Positions 1-8,562 are shown, counted from the first letter of the stretch. The stretch is 64,000 nucleotides of DNA from Candidatus Aminicenantes bacterium UBA6072 (GCA_002436105.1 DIXU01000020.1:310001-374000); one strand, 5' to 3'. Program-made: numbers and translations. The notes: generated by a model from the sequence alone, not told the origin.

Positions 1-37
1 GCCGGCCTGAAGGCCGGAGTTTCCCAAGTTTTTTTCA

Positions 38-66
38 TTGCAATCGCCGGCGCGAACCCGTACAAT
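38..66 (+). promoter_or_regulatory. Candidate sigma70 promoter of the glucosylglycerate operon
   Basis: TTGCAA (38-43), 17-bp spacer, TACAAT (61-66), about 60 bp before the first start codon. The first 20 bases hold a GGCC-rich inverted repeat followed at 29-36 by a T run, possibly the end of an upstream transcription unit. The rest of 1-124 holds no gene that I can see. Confidence 0.4.
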
Positions 67-124
67 ATCCTCATAAGCACCCTGGCCCATTTCTTCATGC
101 CGGGCCCGGCCCGGGAGGTGGAGC

Positions 125-823
125 ATGAACGAGTTTTTGCAATTGTTATGGGAACCGATCGAGGACCTTTATCTCAAGTTCCGGGAGTTTGCCCCGAACA
201 TCCTGGCCATGCTGTTGATCATCCTGGCCGGCTTCCTGCTGGCCCGCCTGTTCCGCGCCCTGCTGCGCCGGTTCCTGAAAGCCGTCAAGTTCGATGCCTG
301 GAGCGACCGCATGGGCCTCACCGCCGTGATGCGCAAGGCCGACCTGTGGCGCCGACCTTCCGAGGCCGTCGCCGCGCTGGTCTTCTGGCTGCTGCTGATC
401 GGCATGACCGTCGCCGGGCTGAGCGCCCTGCGCTTCCGGGTCTTCGACGATCTGGCGGCGCGCTTCATACTCTACCTGCCGCGGATCTTCTCCGCCCTGA
501 TCATCCTGGTCTTCGGCTTCGTCATCGCCGCCTTCATCGGCCGGGCCGTGCTGCTGGCGGCGGTCAACAGCGGCACGCGCTACGCCCGGCTGCTGGCCGA
601 GGCGGTCCGGCTGCTGCTGACGGTGCTGGTCCTGGCCATGGCCCTGGAGCAGCTGCAGCTGGCGCCGGGGATCGTCATTGCCGCCTTCTCGATCCTCTTC
701 GGCGGCATCGTCCTGGCGCTGGCCATCGCCTTCGGCGCCGGCGGCATCGACGCGGCGCGCAAGGTGATCGAGAAGGAGGGCGCGGCGGGCGCCGGCCCGC
801 AGAAGGATATCGAGCACCTGTAG
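125..823 (+). CDS. Small multi-pass membrane protein, TM-helix/MscS-like N-terminal family
   Basis: 232 residues with about five hydrophobic segments (roughly 25-45, 83-103, 112-135, 150-172 and 178-205) and Arg-rich connecting loops such as RALLRRFLK. This pattern fits the conserved-TM-helix family found alone or at the N-terminus of small mechanosensitive channels. I see no MscS beta domain, so channel activity is not shown. The start is preceded by GGGAGGTGGAGC. It is the first gene of a tight operon whose next members make the osmolyte glucosylglycerate, so a role in osmotic or membrane-tension response is a reasonable inference only. The C-terminus is short, charged and cytoplasmic. Confidence 0.6.
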   Translation: MNEFLQLLWEPIEDLYLKFREFAPNILAMLLIILAGFLLARLFRALLRRFLKAVKFDAWSDRMGLTAVMRKADLWRRPSEAVAALVFWLLLIGMTVAGLSALRFRVFDDLAARFILYLPRIFSALIILVFGFVIAAFIGRAVLLAAVNSGTRYARLLAEAVRLLLTVLVLAMALEQLQLAPGIVIAAFSILFGGIVLALAIAFGAGGIDAARKVIEKEGAAGAGPQKDIEHL

Positions 824-832
824 GGAGGCACC

Positions 833-2041
833 ATGTCCGATTTTTTCCAGAACGGCATCATCACCACGCTGCACCGGCTGGGCAAGCCCGGGCTGGAGAG
901 GCTGGAGAGCGAGCTGCTGGAGTACTCGCGGTTGCGCTCGATGGCTCTGGTCCTGCCGGCCCTGTATTCCGAGTTCGAGGGACCGGCCATGCCGCGCATC
1001 ATCGCCGAGCTGGCCAAGGTGAAGTACCTCAACGAGGTCGTCCTGGTCCTGGACAAGGGCTCGGAAAAGGACTTCGCCCGCGTCCGCCGTCTCATGGAGC
1101 CGCTCGCCTGCGAAGTAAAGGTCATTCACAACGACGGCCGGCGCGTCGCCGAGATCTTCGACACCCTGGCGCGCAACGACCTGTCGGTGGGGCACCGGGG
1201 CAAGGGGCGCTCCGCCTGGCTGGCCTACGGCTACGTCATTGCCCGCAACCGCAGCCAGGTCATTGCCCTGCACGACTGCGACATCGTCACCTACAGCCGC
1301 GAGATGCTGGCCCGGCTGTGCTACCCGGTGGTCAGCCCCGCCCTGGACTTCGTCTTCTGCAAGGGCTACTACAGCCGCGTCACCGACCGCATGCACGGCC
1401 GGGTGACCCGGCTGCTGGTCACGCCGCTGCTGCGCTCCATCGAGTCCCTTATGGGCCGGCACGGCTTCATCGACTTCCTGGACAGTTTCCGCTACCCGCT
1501 CTCGGGCGAGTTCTGCATGGTCGCCGACATGGCCCGGGTCAACCGCATCCCCTGGGACTGGGGGCTGGAGGTCGGCTCGCTGGCCGAGGTGTACCGCAAC
1601 TACTCGGCGCGGCGCATCTGCCAGGTCGACCTGTCGGACAACTACGAGCACAAGCACCAGAGCCTCTCGGCGCACAACCCCGAGCGCGGCCTGCTCAAGA
1701 TGACCGTGGACATCTGCAAATCCGTTTTCCGCACGCTGGCCTCGGAGGGCGGCATCTTCTCCGAGGCTTTCTTCAAGTCGCTGGCGGTGACCTACCTGCG
1801 CAATGCCGAGGACACCATGGTCAAGTACGAGGCCGACGCCACCATCAACGGGCTGGCCTTCGACCGCCACGAGGAGGCCAAGGCGGTGGAGGCGTTCGCC
1901 CGCGGCATCGCCATGGCTTCCGCGGCGTTCCTGCAGAACCCCATGGGCACTCCGCTGATCCCCAACTGGAACCGGGTGCTGGCGGCGATCCCCGGCATTT
2001 CCGACATGCTGGTCGCCGCGGTCGACGATGACAACCGCTGA
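833..2041 (+). CDS. gpgS: Glucosyl-3-phosphoglycerate synthase (GT81-like)
   Basis: 402 residues. GpgS transfers glucose from a nucleotide-glucose donor to 3-phosphoglycerate, the first step to the compatible solute glucosylglycerate. A GT-A fold is seen: an N-terminal nucleotide-binding half beginning LRSMALVLPALYSEF, the GHRGKGRSAWLAYG segment and the metal-binding DCD in LHDCDIVTYS (about residue 147). The C-terminal half contains WDWGLEVGSLAEVYRN and DNYEHKHQSL, typical of the bacterial GpgS/MpgS group. The length matches the ~400-residue enzymes of thermophilic bacteria better than the ~320-residue mycobacterial ones. Start preceded by GGGAGG, 9 bp after the upstream stop. The next gene is the matching phosphatase, which strengthens the call. 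Donor specificity (glucose against mannose) cannot be settled by eye. Confidence 0.8.
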   Translation: MSDFFQNGIITTLHRLGKPGLERLESELLEYSRLRSMALVLPALYSEFEGPAMPRIIAELAKVKYLNEVVLVLDKGSEKDFARVRRLMEPLACEVKVIHNDGRRVAEIFDTLARNDLSVGHRGKGRSAWLAYGYVIARNRSQVIALHDCDIVTYSREMLARLCYPVVSPALDFVFCKGYYSRVTDRMHGRVTRLLVTPLLRSIESLMGRHGFIDFLDSFRYPLSGEFCMVADMARVNRIPWDWGLEVGSLAEVYRNYSARRICQVDLSDNYEHKHQSLSAHNPERGLLKMTVDICKSVFRTLASEGGIFSEAFFKSLAVTYLRNAEDTMVKYEADATINGLAFDRHEEAKAVEAFARGIAMASAAFLQNPMGTPLIPNWNRVLAAIPGISDMLVAAVDDDNR

Positions 2042-2085
2042 GCCTGCGGCCGACTCGCTGCCGGTCGCGCGGCGGCGAACGTCCC

Positions 2086-2940
2086 ATGCTCGTCATCTTC
2101 ACTGACCTGGACGGCACGCTGCTGGAGCAGGGCACCTGCTCCTGGGCGTCGGCCCGGCCGGCGCTGCGGCGCCTGGCGCGGCTCCAGGTGCCGCTGGTCT
2201 TCTGCTCCAGCAAGACGCGGGCCGAGATCGTTTTCTGGCGCCGGCGAATGGGGAACGGCCACCCCTTCGTCAGCGAGAACGGCGGCGGCGTCTTCATGCC
2301 GCCCGGGGTTTTTCCCGGGCTGGAGGGCCTGCCCCGGATCGGCGGCCTGGCGACCATCGCTTTCGGTTCCCCTTATGCGCAACTGCGCCTCGAGTTCGTC
2401 AGACTGCGCCGGCAACTGGGCGTCGCCGTGCGCGGCTTCGGCGACATGACCGTTCCCGAAGTCGGTGCCATGACCGGTCTCTCCCTTTTTCAGGCCCGGC
2501 TGGCGCGGCAGCGCGACTTCGACGAGCCGTTCGTCTTTCAAGGAAGCGGCCGCGAGCGCTTCCTGCGGGCCATCGAGGCTTCGGGCCGGAACTGGACGCG
2601 CGGCGAGCTGTACCATTTTCTCGGCGACCACGACAAGGGACGGGCCGTCGGCGTCCTGTTGGAGCATTACCGTGCCGGGAACGGCCTTCGGGGCCGCCGG
2701 GAAGACCCGGTCGTCAGCGCCGCCCTGGGCGACGGCCTCAACGACCTGCCCATGCTGCGGAGCGTGGATCGCCCCTTCCTGGTCGCACGACCCGGGGGCG
2801 GTCATGCGGCCGGGGTGAATTTTCCCGGCCTGGTCCGCACCCGCGGAGCCGGGCCGGTCGGATGGAACGAGGCGGTCATGGCGCTCCTGGACGAGTTTGC
2901 CGCCGGCAAGGCCGCCCGCGCGCGGGGATCGCGGCCATGA
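2086..2940 (+). CDS. gpgP: Glucosyl/mannosyl-3-phosphoglycerate phosphatase (HAD superfamily)
   Basis: 284 residues. It removes the phosphate from glucosyl-3-phosphoglycerate to release glucosylglycerate. HAD motif I is FTDLDGTLLE (residues 5-14); motif II lies in PLVFCSSKTRAE; the cap-domain signature HPFVSENGGGVF follows; motif IV is LGDGLNDLPML near residue 215. This is the MpgP-type HAD family, cofactor Mg2+. It follows gpgS by 44 bp and its stop overlaps the next start (ATGA), implying coupled expression. The substrate is assigned from the neighbouring synthase; homologues often accept both glucosyl and mannosyl substrates. Confidence 0.8.
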   Translation: MLVIFTDLDGTLLEQGTCSWASARPALRRLARLQVPLVFCSSKTRAEIVFWRRRMGNGHPFVSENGGGVFMPPGVFPGLEGLPRIGGLATIAFGSPYAQLRLEFVRLRRQLGVAVRGFGDMTVPEVGAMTGLSLFQARLARQRDFDEPFVFQGSGRERFLRAIEASGRNWTRGELYHFLGDHDKGRAVGVLLEHYRAGNGLRGRREDPVVSAALGDGLNDLPMLRSVDRPFLVARPGGGHAAGVNFPGLVRTRGAGPVGWNEAVMALLDEFAAGKAARARGSRP

Positions 2941-4298
2941 ACCGCGAGGCGCGCCGGATCTTCGCCGCCGCGCTCGCGGCCGCCGACCCCGGCCCGGCCG
3001 TTGAGCGCAGCCTGGCGTTGCGGGGGGAACGGCTGCTGGCGGGCGGGCGCGAGTACCGGCTGGACGGTTTTGACCGCCTCCTGGTCGTGGGCGGCGGCAA
3101 GGCCGCCGTGTCCATGGGCGCTGCCGTCGAGGGAATTCTCGGCGACCGGATCAGCGGCGGGCTGCTGGTGGCCCGTCGGGGCTCCTCCGGCGTCCTGAGC
3201 CGCATCGCCCTGGCCAGGGGCTCGCACCCGCTGCCTGACGAGGAGGGCCTGCGCGCCGCGCTCGAGATCCTGGAGATCGCGCGTTCGGCGGACGAGCGCA
3301 CCCTGGTCCTGTGCCTGCTCTCCGGTGGCGCCTCGGCGCTGCTGGCGGCGCCCGCGCCCGGCCTGACGCTGGATGACAAGCAGGCGGTGACCGGCCTGCT
3401 GCTGCGCTCCGGGGCGTCCATCGACGAACTGAACGCCGTGCGCAAGCACCTGTCCCTGCTCAAGGGCGGCCGGCTGGCCCGGGCGGCCCACCCGGCCGCC
3501 ATGCTGACCCTGGTCCTTTCCGACGTCATCGGCGACCGGCTCGATGTCATCGCCTCGGGGCCCACGGCGCCCGACGCCTCCACCTTCGCCGACGCCGCCG
3601 CCGTGATCGCCAAGTACGGATTGTGGCCGCAACTGCCGGCGCGGGCGGCGGCGCACCTGCGCCGCGGGCTGCAGGGACTGGAGGAGGAAACGGTCAGGAA
3701 GGAGGATCCCTGCTTCGCGGGCGCGACCCACGTGCTGGTGGGAAGCCTCTCCCTGGCGCTGGACGCGGCCGCCGCCCAGGCCGCCGACCTGGGCTTTCGC
3801 GTGGAAATCGTCACCCGGGAGCTGCAGGGGGAAGCGCGCGACGCCGCGCGTTGGCTCGCCGCCAGAGCGCTGCGCTCCCGGGCCGGCCTGCGCGCTGGCG
3901 ATAGACTGTGCCTGCTGTCCGGGGGCGAGACGACCGTGACCGTGCGCGGCGCCGGCCGGGGCGGCCGCAACCAGGAGCTGGCGCTGGCCTTCGCCATGGA
4001 GATCGCCTCCGCGCAGGGGATCACCCTGTTGTCGGTCGGCAGCGACGGGGTGGACGGCCCGACCGACGCCGCCGGGGCATGGGTCGACGGCGGCACGGTG
4101 AGATCCGCCCGGGAAGCCGGACTGGTTGCCGCGGATTACCTGGCGAACAACGATTCCTTCTCCTTCTTCCATGAGCTGGACATGCGCACCGGCCTGGGCA
4201 GTCATGTCATGACCGGGCCGACGGGAACGAACGTCATGGACATCCAGGTCATCCTGCTATCCGGCGACGTGCCGGCGGGCCGCGGGGCGGAGACGTGA
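2937..4298 (+). CDS. Glycerate 2-kinase, MOFRL family
   Basis: 453 residues from the ATG that overlaps the gpgP stop; a longer frame opens at 2862 but lies inside gpgP. Typical MOFRL/GckA-TtuD features: LLVVGGGKAAVSMG near residue 45, LLSGGASALLAAP near 125, SDVIGDRLDVIASGPTAPD near 190, and the C-terminal MOFRL part with LLSGGETTVTVRG, GRGGRNQELALAFA and SVGSDGVDGPTDAAGAW. The family phosphorylates D-glycerate, usually at O2, feeding lower glycolysis. In this operon it probably recovers glycerate when glucosylglycerate is broken down, linking the osmolyte pool to 2-/3-phosphoglycerate. That role is an inference. Its stop overlaps the GTG start of the next gene. Confidence 0.85.
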   Translation: MNREARRIFAAALAAADPGPAVERSLALRGERLLAGGREYRLDGFDRLLVVGGGKAAVSMGAAVEGILGDRISGGLLVARRGSSGVLSRIALARGSHPLPDEEGLRAALEILEIARSADERTLVLCLLSGGASALLAAPAPGLTLDDKQAVTGLLLRSGASIDELNAVRKHLSLLKGGRLARAAHPAAMLTLVLSDVIGDRLDVIASGPTAPDASTFADAAAVIAKYGLWPQLPARAAAHLRRGLQGLEEETVRKEDPCFAGATHVLVGSLSLALDAAAAQAADLGFRVEIVTRELQGEARDAARWLAARALRSRAGLRAGDRLCLLSGGETTVTVRGAGRGGRNQELALAFAMEIASAQGITLLSVGSDGVDGPTDAAGAWVDGGTVRSAREAGLVAADYLANNDSFSFFHELDMRTGLGSHVMTGPTGTNVMDIQVILLSGDVPAGRGAET

Positions 4299-5545
4299 TC
4301 CGCCGCGGCGAGGTCGCCCGCAGGCTGCGCGGGATCGGCAGGGCCGACATCCTGGTCGGCATCCCGAGCTTCAACAACGCCCGCACCATCGGCCATGTCG
4401 TGAGGGCCGTGCAGGCGGGATTGGCCAAGCACTTTCCCGAGTGCAAGGCGGTATTGATCAATTCCGACGGCGGCTCGCGCGACGGTACCCCGGAAGAGGT
4501 CGAGCGGGCGGCGGCCGACGACCTCCAGCGGCTGCTCGTGCGCCACCGCGTGGGCCCCTTTCACAAGCTCAGCATGCCTTACGACGGCATCCCGGGCAAG
4601 GGCAGCGCCTTGCGCGCGATCTTCGAGATCGCCGATACACTGGAGGCCCGCGCCTGCGCCGTGGTCGACGCCGACCTGCGCAGCATCACCCCGGAGTGGC
4701 TGGAATTGCTGCTGGGCCCGGTCCTGGAAGGGGAGGCCGATTTCGTCGCCCCGCAGTATCGCCGCCACAAGTTCGACGGCACCATCACCAACAGCATCAT
4801 CTACCCGCTGACGCGGGCGCTGTACGGCAAGCGGCTGCGCCAGCCCATCGGCGGCGATTTCGGCTTTTCCGGGCGGCTGGCCCGGCATTATCTCGGCAAG
4901 GACGTCTGGAGCTCGGACATCGCCCGCTACGGCGTCGACATCTGGATGACCAGCGAGGCGCTGGCCAACGGCTTTCGCACGGTCCAGGCCTTCCTCGGCG
5001 CCAAGATCCACGATGCCAAGGACCCCGGGGCGGACCTGAGCGCCATGATGGTGCAGGTCGTGGGTTCCGCCTTCGGCCTCATGTCCGAGTACCATGACGT
5101 CTGGAAAGGGATCCAGGGCTCGCAAAGCGTTCCCCAGTTCGGCTTCCCCTACACGGTCGGGCTGGAGAGCGTGAACGTGAACGTGGAGCGCATGCTGGCC
5201 ATATTTCGCGAGGGCATCCGCGGGCTCGGCACGATCTGGCAGGCGGTCCTCGGTCGCGGGGACCTGGAAACCCTGGCGGCGCTGGCCACCGAGCGCGCGG
5301 ATGAATTCCGCTTCCCCGCCGGGCTGTGGGCCAGGATCATTTACGACTACGCCCTGGCCTGCCACCGCAAGTCCCTGCCGCGCGAGCACCTGCTCATGTC
5401 GCTGGTGCCGTTGTACCTGGGCAAGACGGCCTCCTTCATCCTCGAGGCGACCGACATGGATCCGGAGCGTGCCGAGGCGGAGATCGAGCGCCTGTGCCTG
5501 GAATTCGAGGCCGCCAAGCCCTACCTGGTCGGGAACTGGCGCTAA
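4295..5545 (+). CDS. GT-A glycosyltransferase of the GpgS-like/GT2 group, acceptor unknown
   Basis: 416 residues, GTG start overlapping the glycerate kinase stop (GTGA). The N-terminal half is a GT-A domain: ILVGIPSFNNARTIGHVV, INSDGGSRDGT, GKGSALRAIFEIA and the metal site VDADLRS near residue 125, then QPIGGDFGFSGRLARHYL and a VDIWMTSEAL acceptor-side motif. It differs clearly from the GpgS at 833-2041. As the last gene of a glucosylglycerate operon it may add a second sugar, as in mannosylglucosylglycerate synthesis known from Petrotoga, or it may use another phosphoglycerate-derived acceptor. This is a hypothesis; the GT-A domain itself is clear. Confidence 0.65.
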   Translation: MIRRGEVARRLRGIGRADILVGIPSFNNARTIGHVVRAVQAGLAKHFPECKAVLINSDGGSRDGTPEEVERAAADDLQRLLVRHRVGPFHKLSMPYDGIPGKGSALRAIFEIADTLEARACAVVDADLRSITPEWLELLLGPVLEGEADFVAPQYRRHKFDGTITNSIIYPLTRALYGKRLRQPIGGDFGFSGRLARHYLGKDVWSSDIARYGVDIWMTSEALANGFRTVQAFLGAKIHDAKDPGADLSAMMVQVVGSAFGLMSEYHDVWKGIQGSQSVPQFGFPYTVGLESVNVNVERMLAIFREGIRGLGTIWQAVLGRGDLETLAALATERADEFRFPAGLWARIIYDYALACHRKSLPREHLLMSLVPLYLGKTASFILEATDMDPERAEAEIERLCLEFEAAKPYLVGNWR

Positions 5546-5569
5546 CCGCAGCGCCTTCCCGGAAATCAT

Positions 5570-5599
5570 TTGACTTTTGCGCACGGCCGCCGGTATAAT
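5570..5599 (+). promoter_or_regulatory. Sigma70-type promoter of the OPT transporter gene
   Basis: TTGACT (5570-5575), 18-bp spacer, TATAAT (5594-5599). The start codon follows 31 bp later behind a GGAGGAG ribosome site. Confidence 0.65.
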
Positions 5600-5630
5600 A
5601 TTTTTTCGCAAACTTCCGGAGGAGACATCC

Positions 5631-7676
5631 ATGAGCAACGAGTTCAAACCGTTCGTTTCCGCGGACATGAACCTGAAGGAATTCACCGTCCGTGCCCTGC
5701 TGATCGGCCTTGTCCTGGCGGTCGTGCTCGGCGCGGCCAACGCCTACCTGGGCCTGAAGGCCGGCATGACCATCGCCGCCACCTACCCGGCCGCGGTGCT
5801 GGGCATGGCCCTGCTGCGCCTCTTCAAGGACAGCAACATCATCGAGGAGAACTTCACCCGCACCGTCGGCTCCATCGGCGAGTCGGTGGCCGCCGGCGCC
5901 ATCTTCACCCTGCCCGCCTTTCTCATCGCCGGCGTCTGGTCTCCGGAATTCTTCGGCAGCATCGGCGGCTGGCTGAAGTCCACGGTGATCATGCTGGTCG
6001 GCGGCGTGGTGGGCATCCTCTTCGTCACCCTGCTGCGCCGGGTGATGGTCGAGGACCCCGAGCTGAAGTTCCCCGAGTCGGTCGCGGCATCCGAGATCCA
6101 CAAGGCGGGGCGCGGCGGCACCACCGGCGCCAAGTATCTTTTCTACGCCATGGGCATCGGCGGCTTCATCGAACTGCTCAAGGGTTTCAACCTGCTGGCC
6201 GGAAAATGGGACAAGTTCTCGGCCTTCGCCTCCAAGATCATCCCGCGCACCGGCATCGGCGAGAGTTTCAAGGGCGTGGCCACCGGCGGCGGATTCATGC
6301 TCAAGTCCCCGGCGCTCAGCCCCGCCTTTCTCGGCGTCGGCTACATCATCGGCCCGCGGCTGGCGGCCTTGAACTTCGCCGGCGGCGTACTCTCCTGGGG
6401 CCTGTTCGTGCCCCTGCTGACGCTGATGCTGGCGCCGCAGTACGCCCCGGCCGTCAGCGCCGGGCTGCTGAGCTGGGCCGAGGTCTCCAATGCCGTCTTC
6501 CAGAACATCGTCAAGACCGTGGCCATCGGCGGCATGCTGATGAGCGCCGCTTTCACCCTGTTCAAGATGCGCAAGAGCCTGATCGGCGGCATCCGCCGCT
6601 CGATCGGCGACGTCAAGAAGGCGGCCACCAGCCAGGAGGCCACCCTGCGCACCGACAAGGACATCAACATCAAGATCGTCTTCGCCTCCCTGCTGGGGCT
6701 GGCCGCGATCACCTTCATCGTCTACTGGTGGTTCATGGGATTCACCTCCGCCACCCTGGCGCCGGCCCTGGTGGCGGCGCTGGTCATGCTGGTGGCCGGC
6801 TTCTTCTTCGCCGCCGTCTCGGGCTACCTGGTCGGCCTGATCGGCTCTTCCAACAACCCGATCTCGGGCCTGACCCTTTCCACCCTGGTCATCGCCGCCA
6901 TCCTGATGGTCATCCTCGGCGCCAAGGGCATACCCGGGGTGACCGCCACCCTGGCGGTGGCCGGCGTCATCTGCGTGGCCGCCGCCGTGGCCGGCGAGAT
7001 GCTGCAGGACCTGAAGGTCGGCCACATCCTCGGCGGCACGCCCTGGAAAATGCAGGTCGGCGACCTGATCGGCGTCATCGTTTCCTCGCTGGTCATGTGG
7101 ATCCCGCTGTTCATCCTCAACGCTGGCGACCTGAAGATGGCCGCGATCAAGGGCTACAAGGGCGGCTTCGGCGGCGAGGTGCTCGCCGCGCCGCAGGCCG
7201 GCCTGATGGCCAACCTCTCGCAGGGCATCGTCGGCGGCGAAATGGTCTGGCCGCTGATCGTGGTGGGCATCCTGCTGGCCGTCGGCCTGATCCTGGTGCA
7301 GGTCAAGAGCCCGATGCTGGTCTGCGTCGGCATGTACCTCTCCTTCGATACCGTGGCGGCCATCTTTGTCGGCGGCATCATCCGCTGGGTGGTCGACATG
7401 CTGATCGCCCGCCGCAAGTACAACGACAACCAGAAATCGCGCGTCGACAACCGCGGCGTGCTGCTGGCCTCGGGGCTGATCGCCGGCGAGGCGCTGGTCG
7501 GGCTGCTGTTCGCCGCCATCGCCTTCTTCCGCGAGGAAGGCGTGCCGCAGCTGGGAAAGAACCCGACCTACCTGATCAGCGTCCTGATCTTCCTGGCCCT
7601 GGGCTACCTGCTGGTCAAGCTGCCGCTGGCCAATGCCGGCGATCCCGACGAACCGGCGGCGCCGGCGGTGATGTAA
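5631..7676 (+). CDS. Oligopeptide transporter, OPT family
   Basis: 681 residues from the ATG at 5631, which has GGAGGAG seven bases upstream; an in-frame ATG at 5577 lies in the promoter and is rejected. Around 14-16 hydrophobic segments cover the protein. Family features visible: near the N-terminus LRALLIGLVLAVVLGAANAYLGLKAGMTI-type sequence (shortened here: AYLGLKAGMTIAATYPAAV), then GSIGESVAAGAIFTLPAF, LKFPESVAASEIHKAG, and GLIGSSNNPISGLT in the second half. OPT proteins are inner-membrane proton-coupled importers of small peptides or metal chelates. It stands alone with its own promoter; a 28-bp palindrome lies just after its stop. Confidence 0.88.
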   Translation: MSNEFKPFVSADMNLKEFTVRALLIGLVLAVVLGAANAYLGLKAGMTIAATYPAAVLGMALLRLFKDSNIIEENFTRTVGSIGESVAAGAIFTLPAFLIAGVWSPEFFGSIGGWLKSTVIMLVGGVVGILFVTLLRRVMVEDPELKFPESVAASEIHKAGRGGTTGAKYLFYAMGIGGFIELLKGFNLLAGKWDKFSAFASKIIPRTGIGESFKGVATGGGFMLKSPALSPAFLGVGYIIGPRLAALNFAGGVLSWGLFVPLLTLMLAPQYAPAVSAGLLSWAEVSNAVFQNIVKTVAIGGMLMSAAFTLFKMRKSLIGGIRRSIGDVKKAATSQEATLRTDKDINIKIVFASLLGLAAITFIVYWWFMGFTSATLAPALVAALVMLVAGFFFAAVSGYLVGLIGSSNNPISGLTLSTLVIAAILMVILGAKGIPGVTATLAVAGVICVAAAVAGEMLQDLKVGHILGGTPWKMQVGDLIGVIVSSLVMWIPLFILNAGDLKMAAIKGYKGGFGGEVLAAPQAGLMANLSQGIVGGEMVWPLIVVGILLAVGLILVQVKSPMLVCVGMYLSFDTVAAIFVGGIIRWVVDMLIARRKYNDNQKSRVDNRGVLLASGLIAGEALVGLLFAAIAFFREEGVPQLGKNPTYLISVLIFLALGYLLVKLPLANAGDPDEPAAPAVM

Positions 7677-7694
7677 AAAGAATAATGGAATAGG

Positions 7695-7722
7695 GTAGGG
7701 GCGACCGGCCGGTCGCCCCTAC
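7695..7722. repeat. Perfect 28-bp palindrome bounded by GTAGGGGC/GCCCCTAC
   Basis: Two 14-base arms (GTAGGGGCGACCGG and its exact complement) with no loop, between the OPT gene and the pqqD-like gene, followed by ATTTTTC. It may act as a terminator hairpin. The outer GTAGGGGCG arms are shared with the 76-bp palindromes inside four kinase genes at 32874, 38422, 40902 and 43406, so it looks like a short member of the same repeat family. Confidence 0.85.
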
Positions 7723-7729
7723 ATTTTTC

Positions 7730-8095
7730 ATGGAAAAAAAAGACAATTTCCTCGACTATATTCCCGTGCAGGACTGCCCGTGGGACAAGGACGGCAAAGG
7801 GCGCGTCTATCTCATCAAGGAGAAGACGAAGAACAGGCTGCTGAAAAAGCTCATCGCCATGCTGGGGCGCAAGCAGGAATTCCACATCCACCTCGACGAA
7901 CCGGGCACGGCCGCCTGGCTGGCCGCCGACGGCAGGCGGACCATCCTCGAAATAGCCGCCGGCATGAAGGCCGCCCCGGGAGTGGCCATGGAGCAGGCCG
8001 AGGCGCGCCTGGCCAAGTTCTTCGCCATGCTGGCAAGGGACAAGTTCGTCGTGCTGAAATCGCGGGACTCGGCGCAAGGCAACGGCATAGGGTGA
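7730..8095 (+). CDS. PqqD-like (coenzyme PQQ synthesis D family) protein
   Basis: 121 residues. The C-terminal two thirds carry the PqqD winged-helix pattern: a strand region KQEFHIHLDEPGTAAWLAAD, then GRRTILEIAAGM and helices ending LAKFFAMLARDKFVVL. PqqD domains bind RiPP leader peptides for radical SAM partners, but many stand-alone members have unknown roles. No radical SAM or precursor gene is nearby, so no pathway is assigned. The start directly follows the 28-bp palindrome and no good Shine-Dalgarno is visible, leaving the exact start slightly open. Confidence 0.6.
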   Translation: MEKKDNFLDYIPVQDCPWDKDGKGRVYLIKEKTKNRLLKKLIAMLGRKQEFHIHLDEPGTAAWLAADGRRTILEIAAGMKAAPGVAMEQAEARLAKFFAMLARDKFVVLKSRDSAQGNGIG

Positions 8096-8100
8096 TCCAT

Positions 8101-8176
8101 CGTGACGCGTAACGCGTGACGCGTGACATGGAAGAACTGAACTCGGCATAGGGCGTAGGGTGTAAGGCGCAAGGTG
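8101..8176. repeat. Two 7-nt-period tandem arrays
   Basis: 8101-8127 reads as CGTGACG/CGTAACG heptamers and 8147-8176 as CATAGGG, CGTAGGG, TGTAAGG, CGCAAGG. Units vary at one or two positions but the seven-base step is kept. They sit directly after the pqqD-like stop. Confidence 0.75.
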
Positions 8177-8196
8177 GAAGAACGAGATTAATAGGA

Positions 8197-8348
8197 ATTA
8201 AATCCCAAAAAACAAATTCCAAATCCCAAACAAGCACCAAATTCCAATTTCCCAATGACCCAAACGAAGAAAAAGGAATTGCAAGGGGCTTTTGTTTTGG
8301 AAATTTGAATTTGGGATTTGGAATTTGGTGCTTGGAATTTGGGATTTA
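8197..8348. repeat. AT-rich imperfect inverted repeat made of AAATCCC/AAATTCC heptamers
   Basis: The left arm (about 8199-8256) consists of AAATCCC, AAATTCC and CAAGCACC-type units. The right arm (about 8299-8348) is its near complement, with GGGATTT, GGAATTT and GGTGCTTGG units. A roughly 45-bp centre, 8257-8298, separates them. RNA from either strand would fold into a long stem. The strongly AT-rich composition differs from the flanking genes. Confidence 0.85.
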
Positions 8349-8368
8349 AGTCTTCGTATTCCTTTTTC

Positions 8369-8562
8369 TGACCGTCAACCGTAAACCGATTTCAGTTACT
8401 GACAATGGCACTGTCACTGATAGTTCGCCGATGTTCATGCCCCTGGTCCTGCAAACACTATCACTTCTTCTCGGTTTGCCCTTGACTATTTTTTTCTCCG
8501 CGATTACAGTTGAATTTCCATAAAAATATTGTTTGACCATTAACGACGTAAAGGAGGTCGTG
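8369..8562 (+). other. Leader region of the malic enzyme gene with a short heptamer array
   Basis: 8369-8388 is a short array of GACCGTC, AACCGTA, AACCG units; its reverse complement matches the heptamer array found inside five kinase genes. Further on, TTGACT (8482-8487) with a weak TTACAG (8504-8509) at a 16-bp spacing is the best promoter guess. AAGGAGG at 8551-8557 sets the start at 8563. I see no gene here. Confidence 0.4.

Noticed and set aside
146..1870. 574-residue antisense open frame opposite gpgS and its upstream gene
   Set aside because: High-GC shadow: His/Gln/Asp-rich, no recognisable motif, no ribosome site, and the sense strand encodes clear enzymes.
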